Positions 1 through 9,318 of a stretch of 37,549 nt of DNA are shown in pieces; positions within the stretch are counted from its first letter, which is position 1; the number at the start of each line of letters is the position of its first letter. The stretch lies in the NCBI RefSeq assembly GCF_000427905.1, contig NZ_ATYX01000013.1:1-37549 (forward strand). Reading direction: 5' to 3'. A model generated the notes under the pieces. The model did no database searches. It saw only the letters and a list, made by a program, of their open reading frames with translations, and was not told the DNA's origin. Position numbers and translations under genes: made by a program. The DNA is from Thermocrispum agreste DSM 44070. Its GTDB lineage: Bacteria > Actinomycetota > Actinomycetes > Mycobacteriales > Pseudonocardiaceae.

Positions 1-105
1 CCCTCGCTGCGGAAGTTCGGCCCGTGGCGGCGGTTCCGGGAACTGGTCGCGCACGTGGACGGCCTGCTGTATGCCGAGATCGCGGAGCGGCGGCACGGTC
101 TGGAG
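1..105 (+). pseudogene. Cytochrome P450-like fragment (both ends missing)
   Basis: Frame 1 from the first base reads a segment with FGPWRRF and then HVDGLLYAEIAERR, which resembles the middle of actinobacterial cytochrome P450s, the stretch before the I helix where a '(D)ALLYAEIARRR' pattern is common. After about base 105 the frame stays open but turns into low-complexity Arg-rich sequence with no P450 character. Neither of the other two frames picks up the I-helix or the heme-cysteine region. The 5' part lies outside the window. What is visible is therefore either the end of a truncated P450 or a decayed copy. The assignment rests on about 33 residues, so it is tentative. Confidence 0.4.
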
Positions 106-285
106 TGGGTCCGGAGGGCGACGAGACGGCGAAAGGCTGAGATGCAACTCTGCCGCGCCTCGACCAAGGCCGGGCTGCAGCTCGACCACGCCCGAATCCT
201 TTCCGCCCGCTCAATCAATCGGCCCTCGCCTTCCGAGCCGCCGCTGCGCAGGCAACCGACACGTGTCGTGACGGTGTTCACGAAA

Positions 286-318
286 GATGTCCCGAGGCCA
301 CAGAAGCCTCGGGACATC
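286..318 (-). terminator. Strong intrinsic-type hairpin after the CPBP gene
   Basis: A perfect 13-bp inverted repeat (286-298 pairing with 306-318) encloses a 7-base loop. Read on the minus strand it follows the CPBP stop codon by 12 bases and is itself followed by TTTCGTG, a short T run. It would also stop transcription arriving from the P450-like fragment on the plus strand. Confidence 0.8.
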
Positions 319-330
319 ACGGTGGGGAGG

Positions 331-1248
331 TCAGGCCGCGGCCCGACCGGGGCGACGGCGGATCTGGCCGGTGCGAGCCGCCCGTCGGAGCAGCACCACG
401 ATGGGAACGAGGCAGACCAGCAGGGTGAACAAGCTGGCCTCGGGGCCGAACGTGCCCCCGGTGATCAGCGAGGGGCCGGAGAGTGTCGTGTGAAGCAGGC
501 TGCCTGGCGCGGTTTCCGCGCCAGAGACCACGACGCCGAAGACGCCGCCGGAGACGGTGTTCCACGCGAAGTGCACGCCGATCGGCAGCCACAGCGAGCG
601 GGTCGCCACATAAGCGGCCGCGGTGAGGAGGCCGCCGGTCAGGCTGATGGCGAGGGCGCCGAGCAGTGAGGCGTGCGGGTTGACCAGGTGGAGCAGGCCG
701 AACAGCACCGTGGACATCACCAGCGCGAGCACGGTGCCCGCACGCTCCTCCACGATGCGGAACACGACGCCGCGGAACAACACTTCTTCGATCGTTGCGA
801 CGGCGACCATCGCACCGGCGCTGGCGGTCAGTCCACCGATCGAGCCCCAGGTCAGGCTTTGCCAGCCACCGAAGATCGCAATGAACACCATCACCGTGGT
901 GAACAAGCAGCTTCCGAGCACCGCTCCGCGGAACAACGCTGACCTGGCGCCGTCCGGCGCGACTTCCGGCACGTCGGCCCGGAGCTCAACGACCTGCGAC
1001 AGTCGCCGGTAACCGGCCACGCAGGCGACAGCGAGACCGATGCCGACCGGCAGCGCCAGCATCGGGATCGGAGCGACGAGTTGGTTGATGGCGGCGAACA
1101 GCGCGGTCGCACCGAGCAGCACCAGCACGAGCACGGGGAGCCGGAACGCGCGCAGCCGACGTCGGCGGGTGGATGGTTCGGCTTGGGCTGAGCCGTTCCC
1201 GATCTTCTCGGCCCGGGCTGAGCCGTTCAAGGTCTCCGTGCGTGCCAT
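331..1248 (-). CDS. CPBP family intramembrane glutamic protease
   Basis: This 305-residue polytopic membrane protein belongs to the CPBP (CAAX protease / bacteriocin-processing, Abi) family. The three conserved motifs are present: EEVLFRG with the Glu pair at 154-155 and Arg159, FGLLH with Phe183 and His187, and HFAWN with His226 and Asn230. The hydrophilic N-terminal 30 residues contain an imperfect repeat (SARAEKIGNGSAQAE), followed by about eight hydrophobic segments. The ATG at 1248 was chosen because a purine-rich GGGAAGAGAG lies just upstream; the frame is open further upstream only because of high GC. Bacterial family members act in membrane proteolysis or self-immunity; the substrate here is unknown. 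It lies downstream of a two-component pair on the same strand, across a 140-bp gap, and may be their target. Confidence 0.88.
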   Translation of the reverse strand: MARTETLNGSARAEKIGNGSAQAEPSTRRRRLRAFRLPVLVLVLLGATALFAAINQLVAPIPMLALPVGIGLAVACVAGYRRLSQVVELRADVPEVAPDGARSALFRGAVLGSCLFTTVMVFIAIFGGWQSLTWGSIGGLTASAGAMVAVATIEEVLFRGVVFRIVEERAGTVLALVMSTVLFGLLHLVNPHASLLGALAISLTGGLLTAAAYVATRSLWLPIGVHFAWNTVSGGVFGVVVSGAETAPGSLLHTTLSGPSLITGGTFGPEASLFTLLVCLVPIVVLLRRAARTGQIRRRPGRAAA

Positions 1249-1388
1249 GACGTCTGCTCTCTTCCCTTTCTGGGGGTCAACGCTTGCGACACCACGAAGG
1301 CTAGGAAGCCGAGCACGTCGAAACATCCCACGAGAATGAGCAATCGCGGTAGCTCTCACGGGGGATGGCCGGGTGCGACCGGTCCGGC

Positions 1389-2075
1389 TCAGTCGGTGGC
1401 TGACACCAGCCCGGCCCGATAGGCAAGGACGACGGCTTGCACTCGGTCGCGCAGATCGAGCTTGGTCAGGATCCGTGAGACGTAGGTCTTCACGGTCTCG
1501 GCGGTGATGAACAACGCCTCGGCGATCTCCGCGTTGGACAGCCCGGCCGCGATGTGTTCCAGGACTTCCAGTTCCCGCCGCGTCAGAGCACGCACGATCG
1601 CGTCCCGCGCGGGACGAGGTCCTTCGGCGGGCCGGAGCCGAGCAGCGAAATGGCCGATGAGCTCGCGGGTGACCGCGGGAGCGAGTAACGCATCGCCTCG
1701 GGCGACGGTGCGCACGCCATTGACCAGTTCGGCCGGGGGCGCGTCCTTGAGCAGGAAGCCGCTCGCGCCTGCCTTGAGCGCTTCGTAGACGTACTCGTCC
1801 ACGTTGAAGGTGGTGACGACCAGCACCTTCGCGGGTGTGGCCACGTCTGGACCGGCAAGTTGCTTGGTCGCCTCGATACCGTCCACCACAGGCATGCGGA
1901 TGTCCATGACGACCACGTCCGGACTCAGCTGCCGCGCCGCCTGCACCGCCTCCCGGCCGTCTGCCGCCTCGCCGACGACTTCCATGTCCGGTTGCGCGGA
2001 GAAGATGGTGGCGTACCCGGCGCGAACCAATGCCTGGTCCTCGCAGATCAGTACCCGGATCGGGGCGTCGGTCAC
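1389..2075 (-). CDS. NarL/LuxR-type two-component response regulator
   Basis: The product is 228 residues with an N-terminal receiver domain (acidic pair Glu12-Asp13, phospho-acceptor Asp58 in VVMDIRMP, later Thr and Lys in VVTTF and LLKDA) and a C-terminal LuxR helix-turn-helix from about 160 (LTRRELEVLEHIAAGLSNAE, then TVKTYVSRIL). I chose the GTG at 2075 because it overlaps the kinase stop codon as GTGA and follows GGAAGGAACGAACC, a good ribosome-binding site. An ATG six codons upstream would lie inside the kinase gene. The coupling with the kinase makes this a cognate pair. Likely targets are its own operon and the CPBP gene downstream. Confidence 0.93.
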   Translation of the reverse strand: MTDAPIRVLICEDQALVRAGYATIFSAQPDMEVVGEAADGREAVQAARQLSPDVVVMDIRMPVVDGIEATKQLAGPDVATPAKVLVVTTFNVDEYVYEALKAGASGFLLKDAPPAELVNGVRTVARGDALLAPAVTRELIGHFAARLRPAEGPRPARDAIVRALTRRELEVLEHIAAGLSNAEIAEALFITAETVKTYVSRILTKLDLRDRVQAVVLAYRAGLVSATD

Positions 2076-3253
2076 GGTTCGTTCCTTCCGCACGGGATGA
2101 GCGCACGCACACCGAAGCCGCCGTCGGCGCGCGGTCCGGCCTGTAGTTCACCGCCCAGCAGCCGCACCCGCTCGGACAATCCGGTCAACCCTCGACCTCC
2201 TGACGAACCGCCCGGTGAGGTGGCCGGGCCTTTAGTGATCACCTCGATCTCGATCTCCTCCGGGTCGTGCCGGAGCCGCACCGTGGTCGGTCGTCCCGCC
2301 GCGTACTTGAGCGCATTGGTCAGGCTCTCCTGCACCACGCGGTAGGCGGTCAGCTCCACGTCGACCGTCCGGGGCCGCTGCTCTCCTTCTTCGAGGAATT
2401 CGACGGGCTGACCGGCATGGCGTGCTTGCTCCACCAGATCGGCGACTTTGCCCAGACTCGGGGTTCGCTCGGCGGGCGGTGTCTCGCCGCTCGCCTCCAG
2501 GACCCCGAGCAGACTGCGAAGCTCCGTCAACGCCCGACGGCCCGTGACACTGATCGCGGACAGGCTCTCGCCCGCGCGATCGGGTGCGGTGTCGAGCACG
2601 AGCTGCGCCGCGTCGGCTTGCACCACCATGGCGGTCACGTGGTGGGTGACCACGTCGTGCAGTTCACGGGCGATCCGCGCTCGCTCGGCGGCGGTAGCCA
2701 TCTCTGCGCTGAGGCGCCGCCGCTCGGCCTCTTCGCGCCGCCATCGGCGAACCCCGGCACCCGCGAACCAGATCACCGCCAGGGCCGCGAAGAACAGAAC
2801 GAAATCAAGTCCTCGAGTGGGCGAGCCGAGAGCGTTCAGGGTCAGCGCCAGCACGCCGTATCCCACCACCGCGACCACCGCGACCACAGTGCGCAGACGC
2901 TGCTGATGCGCGCCAGCCGAGTACAGCGCCACGTACAGGCCGATGCTGCCGAACGTCGCCGGATAAGCCAGCACCTGGTGAAGGGCGAACCCACAACCGA
3001 CAACCGCCAGGCACGCAGCCGGCCACCGCGTCCGTATCGCCAAAGGCAGGCATTGCGCGAGTATCAGGATCACGCCCAACGCATCCAGCGGCCGTCGCGG
3101 CAGGTCACCGATCATCGCCGCCACCGCTGCGAACTGCGGCACGAATGCCAGCGCCAGCAGCACCGCAGCCAGCAAGGAGTCCTTGCTCAAGCCATCGAGA
3201 CGGCGCCACCGGCGCTGCGCAGGGCGGAGAACCCGGGACGCGATCGCTGACAC
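2072..3253 (-). CDS. Membrane sensor histidine kinase (HisKA_3, NarL-type)
   Basis: The product is 393 residues. The N-terminal 170 residues hold about five to six hydrophobic segments with short loops and no large extracellular sensor domain. A coiled linker rich in Arg and Glu (170-195) leads to the HisKA_3 dimerisation motif RELHDVVTHHV with phospho-acceptor His199. The C-terminal HATPase domain shows the N box (QESLTNALKYA) and a G-box region (GGRGLTGLSERVRLLGG). The start is a GTG at 3253. This is the usual architecture of actinobacterial kinases paired with NarL-type regulators, many of which sense cell-envelope stress; the signal here cannot be read from sequence. The 3' end overlaps the response regulator start by four bases. 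Confidence 0.93.
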   Translation of the reverse strand: MSAIASRVLRPAQRRWRRLDGLSKDSLLAAVLLALAFVPQFAAVAAMIGDLPRRPLDALGVILILAQCLPLAIRTRWPAACLAVVGCGFALHQVLAYPATFGSIGLYVALYSAGAHQQRLRTVVAVVAVVGYGVLALTLNALGSPTRGLDFVLFFAALAVIWFAGAGVRRWRREEAERRRLSAEMATAAERARIARELHDVVTHHVTAMVVQADAAQLVLDTAPDRAGESLSAISVTGRRALTELRSLLGVLEASGETPPAERTPSLGKVADLVEQARHAGQPVEFLEEGEQRPRTVDVELTAYRVVQESLTNALKYAAGRPTTVRLRHDPEEIEIEVITKGPATSPGGSSGGRGLTGLSERVRLLGGELQAGPRADGGFGVRALIPCGRNEP

Positions 3254-3478
3254 CGCGCAAGATTAACCCGGTGGTTTCGTGCCCTCGTCCGCACGATCGG
3301 CACCGCGCCGAGGCGGCTGCGGGGCTGACATGCGGAAGGGCTCCGGTTCTGTCTCCTCACTGGCCTTTACGCACGAAGGACGTGGCGGCAAGCCGCCGAG
3401 GGCTCCGACGCCGGGTCGATCACCGTCACCAGCGACGACGGCGAAAGACGTGGTGCATCAGCGCAGTTTCGGCCGGCG

Positions 3479-3496
3479 GCGGGGAGTGACCCCCGC
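3479..3496 (-). terminator. Possible GC-rich hairpin after betB
   Basis: A 6-bp stem (GCGGGG with CCCCGC) around a 6-base loop lies just past the betB stop codon on the minus strand. There is no T tract. It is a modest terminator candidate. Confidence 0.35.
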
Positions 3497-3504
3497 GCGG
3501 GCTC

Positions 3505-5001
3505 CTAGCCGCCGAACCACCGCTGCGGGGCAGGCGCCAGATTCCGGTAGATGTGCTTCGCCTCCCGGTACTCGGCAAGACCGTCGTGGCCGAGCTCGCG
3601 GCCGATGCCTGACCGCTTGAATCCGCCCCACTCCGCCTGTGGCAGGTACGGCCCGAAGTCGTTGATCCACACGGTGCCGTGCCGCAGCTTCGCGGCCACT
3701 CGCTCGCCTCGCTCGGTGTCACCGGTCCACACCGCCCCGGCCAACCCGTAGTCGGTGTCGTTGCCCAGCGCGATGGCCTCGTCCTCGGTCCGGAAGCGTT
3801 CCACGGTCATGATCGGGCCGAACGTCTCCTCCTGGACCAGGCGCATGTCGCGCCGGCAGTCGTCGAACACCGTCGGCAGGTAGAAGAAGCCGTTCTGCAG
3901 CTCGGGGTCGTCCGGGCGACGGCCGCCGGTCAGCAGCCGTGCCCCCTCCTGCAGACCCAGCTCCACATAGGACTCCACCTTCGCGCGATGCTCCTCCGAC
4001 ACCAGCGGACCACTCTCGGTGCCCTCTTCCAACGGACCACTCTCGGTGCCCTCTTCCAAGCCGTTGCCCAGCTTGATCCGCTTCGCGCGTTCGACGACCA
4101 CTGCGACGAAGTCGTCGTGTAGCTCGTCCTGCACGATCAGCCGAGTGCCCGCCGAGCAGACCTGTCCCGCGTGCAGGAAGACGGCCATCAGCGCGTAGTC
4201 GACCGCGGCCTCGAAGTCCGCGTCGGCGAAGACGATGTTCGGGTTCTTGCCGCCCAGTTCCAGCGCGACCTTCTTCACCGTGCCCGCGGCGGCCTTCATG
4301 ATCGCCTGACCGGTGCGCAGCCCGCCGGTGAAGGACACCAAATCGACCAACGGGCTTTCCACCATCGGAGCCCCGGCTGCCGGGCCCGAACCGAGTAGCA
4401 GGTTCACCACTCCGGCGGGCACGCCCGCTTCGACCAGAAGCTCGACCATCTTCACCGTGGTCAGCGGCGTGACCTCGCTCGGCTTGATCACCATCGTGTT
4501 GCCCGCGGCCAGCGCCGGAGCGACCTTCCACGAAGCCTGCAGCAGCGGGTAGTTCCACGGCGTGATCAGGGCGCACACCCCCACCGGCTCGTAGACCACC
4601 CGGCTGTGCACCGACTCGCTTCCGGCGTCCACCACCCGCGTCGGGTCCTTGTCCGCGAGCTCGCCGTAGTACCGGAACACCGCGGTCACGTCGTCGACGT
4701 CGATCCCGCTCTCGACCAGCGTTTTCCCGGTGTCCAGTGTCTCCAGGCGAGCGATCTCGGCCCGGTCACGCTGCAGCAGGTCCGCCATCCGCAACAGCAG
4801 TTCGCCGCGCTTGCCGGGACTCCACGAGGACCACTCGCCCTCGTCGAACGCCGTGCGCGCGGCCTGCACCGCGGCCTCGGCATCGGCAGGCGAAGCCTCC
4901 GCGACAGTGGTGATCACCGAGCCGTCGAACGGGTTGATCACGTCGCGGGTTCCGCCCTCGGCCGGCTCCACCCACTGTCCCGCAATGAACAACATCGCCA
5001 T
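3505..5001 (-). CDS. betB: Betaine-aldehyde dehydrogenase (ALDH superfamily)
   Basis: This 498-residue NAD(P)-dependent aldehyde dehydrogenase most likely oxidises betaine aldehyde to glycine betaine, given its divergent neighbour betA and the transporter betT. Visible ALDH landmarks are ITPWNYP, the general base Glu248 in LELGGKNP, catalytic Cys282 in GQVCSAG, and EETFGPI near the C-terminus. The start is the second of two adjacent candidates: the ATG at 5001 has GGAGGA seven bases upstream, while the GTG at 5004 is too close. The gene carries an exact 27-bp tandem duplication that repeats nine codons (residues 315-323 and 324-332), placed where relatives have a single copy before GPLVS, so the protein is about nine residues longer than usual. 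The reading frame is kept. Choline-pathway specificity is inferred from context. Confidence 0.9.
   Translation of the reverse strand: MAMLFIAGQWVEPAEGGTRDVINPFDGSVITTVAEASPADAEAAVQAARTAFDEGEWSSWSPGKRGELLLRMADLLQRDRAEIARLETLDTGKTLVESGIDVDDVTAVFRYYGELADKDPTRVVDAGSESVHSRVVYEPVGVCALITPWNYPLLQASWKVAPALAAGNTMVIKPSEVTPLTTVKMVELLVEAGVPAGVVNLLLGSGPAAGAPMVESPLVDLVSFTGGLRTGQAIMKAAAGTVKKVALELGGKNPNIVFADADFEAAVDYALMAVFLHAGQVCSAGTRLIVQDELHDDFVAVVVERAKRIKLGNGLEEGTESGPLEEGTESGPLVSEEHRAKVESYVELGLQEGARLLTGGRRPDDPELQNGFFYLPTVFDDCRRDMRLVQEETFGPIMTVERFRTEDEAIALGNDTDYGLAGAVWTGDTERGERVAAKLRHGTVWINDFGPYLPQAEWGGFKRSGIGRELGHDGLAEYREAKHIYRNLAPAPQRWFGG
4006..4059. repeat. Exact 27-bp tandem duplication inside betB
   Basis: Two identical 27-bp units (4006-4032 and 4033-4059) lie head to tail and in register with the codons. 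They encode LEEGTESGP twice. No other copy was noticed in the window. Confidence 0.95.
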
Positions 5002-5056
5002 CACGAATCCTCCGCGGCCAACGGCTTGCGGTTCCCGATCTCGCCGGACTGTCTAC

Positions 5057-5062
5057 TGTCAA
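5057..5062 (-). promoter_or_regulatory. TTGACA -35-like box in the betB/betA divergent promoter region
   Basis: The 112-bp gap between the divergent betB and betA starts contains a consensus TTGACA on the betB strand. No convincing -10 hexamer is found at 17-18 bp. The same spot holds a short direct repeat, GACAGT-A-GACAGT, that could be an operator. No betI-type regulator is present in the window. Confidence 0.3.
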
Positions 5063-5113
5063 CTCCAGCCTAGTGACGCAGACCGGTACAGCATGCGCAA
5101 CGCGGAGGACCGC

Positions 5114-6772
5114 ATGACCGAACGGTACGACTACGTCATTGTCGGGGGTGGCTCTGCTGGGTGCTGCCTGGCGAACCGGCTCACCGAGGACCCGGGCACG
5201 CGCGTGCTGGTCCTGGAAGCCGGTCGTTCCGACTGGGCGTGGGACATCTTCACGCACATGCCCGCGGCGTTGACCATGGTGATCGGCAACCCGTTGTACG
5301 ACTGGCGCTACGAATCCGAGCCCGAGCCGTACATGGGTGGCCGCCGGGTCAGCCACGGCCGCGGCAAACTGCTCGGCGGCTCCAGCTCCATCAACGGCAT
5401 GATCTTTCAGCGCGGCAACCCGATGGACCTCGAGCGCTGGGCGTCCGACCCGGGCATGGAGACGTGGGACTACGCGCACTGCCTGCCGTACTTCAAGAAG
5501 ATGGAGACGTGCACCGCGGGCGCCGACGACTGGCGTGGTGGCGACGGCCCGCTGTGGCTGGAGCGCGGCCCGGCGAAGAACCCACTGTTCGACGCTTTTC
5601 TGGAAGCCGCGACGCAGGCCGGGTACTCGCTCACCGACGACGTCAACGGCTTCCGGCAGGAAGGCTTCGCGCGCTTCGACCGCAACATCAAGAACGGTCG
5701 GCGTTGGTCGGCCGCGCGCGCCTACCTGCACCCGGTGATGGACCGGCCGAACCTGACGGTCAAGACGTTGCACCACGTGCACCGGGTCGTCTTCGACGGC
5801 ACGCGCGCGGTCGGCGTCGAGTACACGCGTTTCGGCAGCCGCCGGGTCCGGCGCGTCGACGCGGGCGAGGTCATCCTGTCCGGCGGCGCCATCAACACCC
5901 CGCAGCTGCTTCAGCTGTCCGGCGTCGGGGACCCGGAGTTGCTCGAACCGCTCGGCATCAAGGTGGTGCACGCGCTGCCCGGCGTCGGGCAGAACCTGCA
6001 GGACCACCTCGAGGTCTACATCCAGCACGCCTGCAAGCAGCCGATCAGCTTCAACCCCGCGCTCAAGCTGTACAACCGCCCGAAGATCGGGCTGCAGTGG
6101 CTGCTCGGCAAGAAGGGCCCGGCGGCGACGAACCACTTCGAGGCAGGCGGCTTCGTCCGCGGCAACGACGAGGTCAAGTACCCGAACCTGATGTTCCACT
6201 TCCTGCCGATCGCGGTCCGCTACGACGGCACACCGGTCGGCGCGAAGCACGGCTACCAGGTGCACATCGGCCCGATGTACTCCGACGTGCGCGGGTCGGT
6301 GACGATCAAGTCCGCCAACCCGAAGGAACATCCGGCGCTGCGGTTCAACTATCTGTCCACGCCCAACGACCGCAAGGAGTGGATCGAGGCGATCCACGTG
6401 GCGCGGGACATCCTCGGCCAGCCCGCGTTCGAACCGTTCGACGCGGGTGAGCTCTCGCCCGGGCCGTCGGTGCAGTCGGACGAGGAGATCCTCGACTGGG
6501 TGGCCAAGGACGCCGAGACGGCCTACCACCCGAGCTGCACCGCCCGCATGGGGATCGGGCCGAACGACGTGGTGGACCCGAAATCCATGCGGGTGCACGG
6601 CGTCGAGGGGCTGCGCGTGGTCGACGCGTCGGCCATGCCGTACATCACCAACGGCAACATCTACGCGCCGGTGATGATGCTCGCCGAGAAGGCCGCCGAC
6701 CTCATCCGCGGCAACACTCCGCTGCCGCCCGCCGACGTCCCGTTCTACCGCCACCGAGACCAGGAGGGCTGA
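5114..6772 (+). CDS. betA: Choline dehydrogenase (GMC oxidoreductase)
   Basis: This 552-residue FAD-dependent GMC oxidoreductase most likely oxidises choline to betaine aldehyde. The ADP-binding motif VGGGSAG lies at residues 10-16. The first GMC signature region is seen as [18 protein letters not shown] and the second as [17 protein letters not shown]. The catalytic His472 ([10 protein letters not shown]) and Asn515 (NGNIYAP) pair typical of choline oxidase/dehydrogenase is present. The start ATG has GGAGG five bases upstream; the open frame that extends further upstream runs into the divergent betB and is not real. The stop codon is separated from betT by three bases, so the two genes form one operon. 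Other alcohol substrates are possible for this family, but the betB and betT context favours choline. Confidence 0.93.
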   Translation: MTERYDYVIVGGGSAGCCLANRLTEDPGTRVLVLEAGRSDWAWDIFTHMPAALTMVIGNPLYDWRYESEPEPYMGGRRVSHGRGKLLGGSSSINGMIFQRGNPMDLERWASDPGMETWDYAHCLPYFKKMETCTAGADDWRGGDGPLWLERGPAKNPLFDAFLEAATQAGYSLTDDVNGFRQEGFARFDRNIKNGRRWSAARAYLHPVMDRPNLTVKTLHHVHRVVFDGTRAVGVEYTRFGSRRVRRVDAGEVILSGGAINTPQLLQLSGVGDPELLEPLGIKVVHALPGVGQNLQDHLEVYIQHACKQPISFNPALKLYNRPKIGLQWLLGKKGPAATNHFEAGGFVRGNDEVKYPNLMFHFLPIAVRYDGTPVGAKHGYQVHIGPMYSDVRGSVTIKSANPKEHPALRFNYLSTPNDRKEWIEAIHVARDILGQPAFEPFDAGELSPGPSVQSDEEILDWVAKDAETAYHPSCTARMGIGPNDVVDPKSMRVHGVEGLRVVDASAMPYITNGNIYAPVMMLAEKAADLIRGNTPLPPADVPFYRHRDQEG

Positions 6773-6775
6773 GCG

Positions 6776-8848
6776 ATGTCGTCCCCGCCGAAAGATCACG
6801 AGGCTGCCGCTCCGCCGAACGCCGAGGTCTCGGCACTGCTGCCCGACGGCAAGGACCGTGCCCTCAAGACCCGGGTGTTCATCGGGTCGGCGGTCATCAT
6901 CCTGCTGATCGCCGGCTGGGCGATCATCTCGCCGAGCGGCGCGGGCGCGGCCATCGGCACCGTGGTCGGGTGGATCTCCCAGGGCTTCGGCTGGTACTAC
7001 TTCCTGGCCGCGACGTTGTTCTTGGTCTTCGTGGTGTACGTGGCCCTGTCGCGTTACGGCAAGATCAAGCTCGGGCCGCAGCACTCCACACCGGACTACG
7101 GCATGTTCGCCTGGGCGTCGATGTTCTTCGCCGCGGGCATCGGTGTGGACCTGATCTTCTTCTCCGTGGCCGGGCCGGTGACGCACTACTTGACGCCGCC
7201 GGAAGGCACCCCGGAGACGATCGAGGCAGCCCGGCAAGGGGTGGTGTGGACCCTGTTCCACTACGGCATCACGGGCTGGGCGATGTACGCGCTGATGGGC
7301 ATGGCGCTGGCGTATTTCTCGTTCCGGCACCGCCTGCCGCTCGCCGTCCGGTCGGCGTTGTACCCGCTGATCGGCAAGCGGATCCACGGGGCCGCGGGCG
7401 ACGCGGTGGACGGCGCCGCCATGCTCGGCACCATCTTCGGCGTCGCGGTGTCGCTGGGTATCGGCGTCGTGCAGCTGAACTACGGGCTGCGGCTGATCTT
7501 CGATCTGCCGGAGAACGTCGCCGTGCAGATCGCGCTGATCGCCATCGCCGTGGGCATCGCGACGTTCTCCGCCGTCTCCGGTGTGGACAAGGGCATCCGC
7601 CTCATCTCGATGCTGAACGTGGTGCTGGCCATCGCGCTGATGGTCTACGTCTCGATCTACGAGAGCCCGGTCCGGGTGCTGAACAGCTTGGTCATGAACA
7701 TCGGCGACTACGTGAGCCGGTTCCCGTCGATGACCATGAACACGTTCGCCTTCGACCCTCCGGTCGACTGGCTGAACGACTGGACGCTGTTCTTCTGGGC
7801 GTGGTGGATCGCCTGGGCTCCGTTCGTGGGCGTGTTCCTCGCGCGCATCTCGCGCGGGCGCACCATCCGGCAGTTCATCGCCGCCACGCTGATCATCCCG
7901 CTGTTGTTCACGCTGGCGTTCCTGTCGGTGTTCGGCAACGCCGCGCTGCGTGTCATCCGCGACGGCAACGAGGAGTTCGGCGAGCTGGCCGCGTCGGCGC
8001 CGGAGCAAGGGTTCTTCGCCCTGCTCGCCGAGTACCCCGGATTGACGTTCAGCGCAGGCCTCACCGTGGTCGTCGGCCTGTTCCTCTACGTCACGTCGGC
8101 GGACTCGGCGGCCCTGGTGATGTCCAACCTCAGCTCTCATCTGCGCACGCCGTTGACCGACGGTGCCCCTTGGCTGCGGATCTTCTGGGCCACCGCGACC
8201 GGTCTGCTGACGCTCGGCATGCTGCTCGCCGGCGGGGTGGACGCGCTCACCAGCGCCACCATCGTGATGGGCCTGCCGTTCTCGTTCGTGATGTTCGTGA
8301 TCATGTGGGGCCTCTACCGGGCGCTCAAACGCGAAGGCATCCGGGAGGACGCCATGATCAGCAGCCTTCCGGCGTCGCTGTCCGAACGCGTGGGCATCGA
8401 GCCGCGCGGAGTGCACCGAAGTTGGCGGCAGCGGCTTGCTCGCGTGGTCTCCTATCCCGATCCGGACGACGCGCGGAGGTTCGTCGCCGACGTGGCTCGC
8501 CCGGCGCTGGACGACGTGTGCGAAGAGCTCTGCGATCGCGGCGTACCGGCGACGGTCACCGAGGCGCCCGCGGACGACGCCGGGATCGACTACGTCGAGT
8601 TGTCCGTGCCGGTCGACGGTGAGGACGACTTCGTCTACCGACTCTGGCCGCGGGTGGCGCCGACACCGACGTACGCGCTGCACCGCGTCAGCGGGGCCGA
8701 CACCTACGTCCGGTTCGAGGTGTTCCTTACCGAGGGCGGACAGGGCTACGACGTCCTCGGGTACGGCAAGGAGCAGCTCATCGGGGACGTGCTCGACCAG
8801 TACGAACGGCACCTGGAGTACCTGCGGCTGCGCACCAACGACCGGTGA
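6776..8848 (+). CDS. betT: BCCT family choline/betaine transporter with C-terminal regulatory domain
   Basis: This 690-residue member of the betaine/choline/carnitine transporter family has about twelve membrane helices between residues 40 and 520. The diagnostic BCCT signature lies near residues 330-360 (DWTLFFWAWWIAWAP followed by ARISRGRTIRQF). A hydrophilic C-terminal domain of about 150 residues follows, as in BetT-type choline transporters, where such tails control osmotic activation. It starts three bases after the betA stop, so the operon couples choline import to its oxidation to glycine betaine, an osmoprotectant. Substrate choice (choline rather than betaine) is inferred from the betA neighbour. 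Confidence 0.92.
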   Translation: MSSPPKDHEAAAPPNAEVSALLPDGKDRALKTRVFIGSAVIILLIAGWAIISPSGAGAAIGTVVGWISQGFGWYYFLAATLFLVFVVYVALSRYGKIKLGPQHSTPDYGMFAWASMFFAAGIGVDLIFFSVAGPVTHYLTPPEGTPETIEAARQGVVWTLFHYGITGWAMYALMGMALAYFSFRHRLPLAVRSALYPLIGKRIHGAAGDAVDGAAMLGTIFGVAVSLGIGVVQLNYGLRLIFDLPENVAVQIALIAIAVGIATFSAVSGVDKGIRLISMLNVVLAIALMVYVSIYESPVRVLNSLVMNIGDYVSRFPSMTMNTFAFDPPVDWLNDWTLFFWAWWIAWAPFVGVFLARISRGRTIRQFIAATLIIPLLFTLAFLSVFGNAALRVIRDGNEEFGELAASAPEQGFFALLAEYPGLTFSAGLTVVVGLFLYVTSADSAALVMSNLSSHLRTPLTDGAPWLRIFWATATGLLTLGMLLAGGVDALTSATIVMGLPFSFVMFVIMWGLYRALKREGIREDAMISSLPASLSERVGIEPRGVHRSWRQRLARVVSYPDPDDARRFVADVARPALDDVCEELCDRGVPATVTEAPADDAGIDYVELSVPVDGEDDFVYRLWPRVAPTPTYALHRVSGADTYVRFEVFLTEGGQGYDVLGYGKEQLIGDVLDQYERHLEYLRLRTNDR

Positions 8849-8861
8849 TCGGCTGGTTGGT

Positions 8862-8947
8862 GCGCGGCGGCCTCAGGGGCCTGGCGCGAGGCTGTCGGGC
8901 GGCGCGGCGGCCTCAGCGGGCCTGGCGCGAGGCTGTCGGGCGGCGCG
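8862..8947. repeat. Two 40/41-bp tandem repeats downstream of betT
   Basis: Units at 8862-8901 and 8902-8942 are identical except for one inserted C. The beginning of a third unit follows. They start 13 bases after the betT stop codon. Confidence 0.85.
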
Positions 8948-8967
8948 TATCCTGCTGGTCGGACACG

Positions 8968-9130
8968 GGACCGAGCGGCCCGCTACGCGTGGCCGCGGAG
9001 GCGGCTGCCCCCTCACCTGTGACCGCGGAGGCGAGCGGCACCTGCGGCCACGGGGCCGAGCGGCCCGTCACCCGTGACCGTGCCCGCGAAATGAGCGAGC
9101 CATCACCCGTGACCGCGGGGTCGAGCACCC
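8968..9130. repeat. Degenerate ~30-bp repeats in the betT-MFS gap
   Basis: About five to six diverged units share a core close to GAGCGGCCCGTCACCCGTGACC. The core holds a short inverted repeat (GTCAC-CC-GTGAC). Together with the 40-bp repeats just upstream they fill much of a gene-free gap of about 470 bp (8849-9318). Frames open across this gap are low-complexity and have no recognisable domain, so I call no gene. From 9130 to 9318 I see nothing further. Confidence 0.6.
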
Positions 9131-9318
9131 GGGCAGCACGACCGATTCGACGATTTCGTACTGACATGTATCGCCCCCAGTTCCCCCAAGGGCTCGCACC
9201 TGCGCGAGCACGCGGTCGACGGTATATCCGCACTCACGGCGAACGCGGTTGCACAGTTGCAATCAACCGTTCGGCCCAGTGGCCAATTTGACGCAGAAAA
9301 CCCCTGTCCACCTGGGAG

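Noticed and set aside
55-669. Plus-strand open frame running from the P450-like fragment into the CPBP gene
   Set aside because: Only the first ~35 residues have family character. The rest is Arg/Gly-rich and overlaps the CPBP gene antisense.
1249-2151. Apparent 606-residue fusion extending the CPBP protein upstream
   Set aside because: The extension is antisense-like low-complexity sequence in another frame of the response regulator gene. The real start is the ATG with RBS at 1248.
5051-5062. CTACTGTC string in the betA/betB gap that also appears upstream of the response regulator at 37455
   Set aside because: The two contexts share only about a dozen bases with different spacing. This is too little to claim a common operator.
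4766-8812. Very long minus-strand open frame (1348 codons) opposite betA and betT
   Set aside because: It is the antisense shadow of high-GC coding DNA. Its product is His/Arg/Asp-rich low complexity with no domain, and both plus-strand genes have full family motifs.
8845-9291. Small plus-strand open frame after betT
   Set aside because: It translates tandem repeats into Arg/Gly/Ala-rich sequence, with no convincing RBS or domain.
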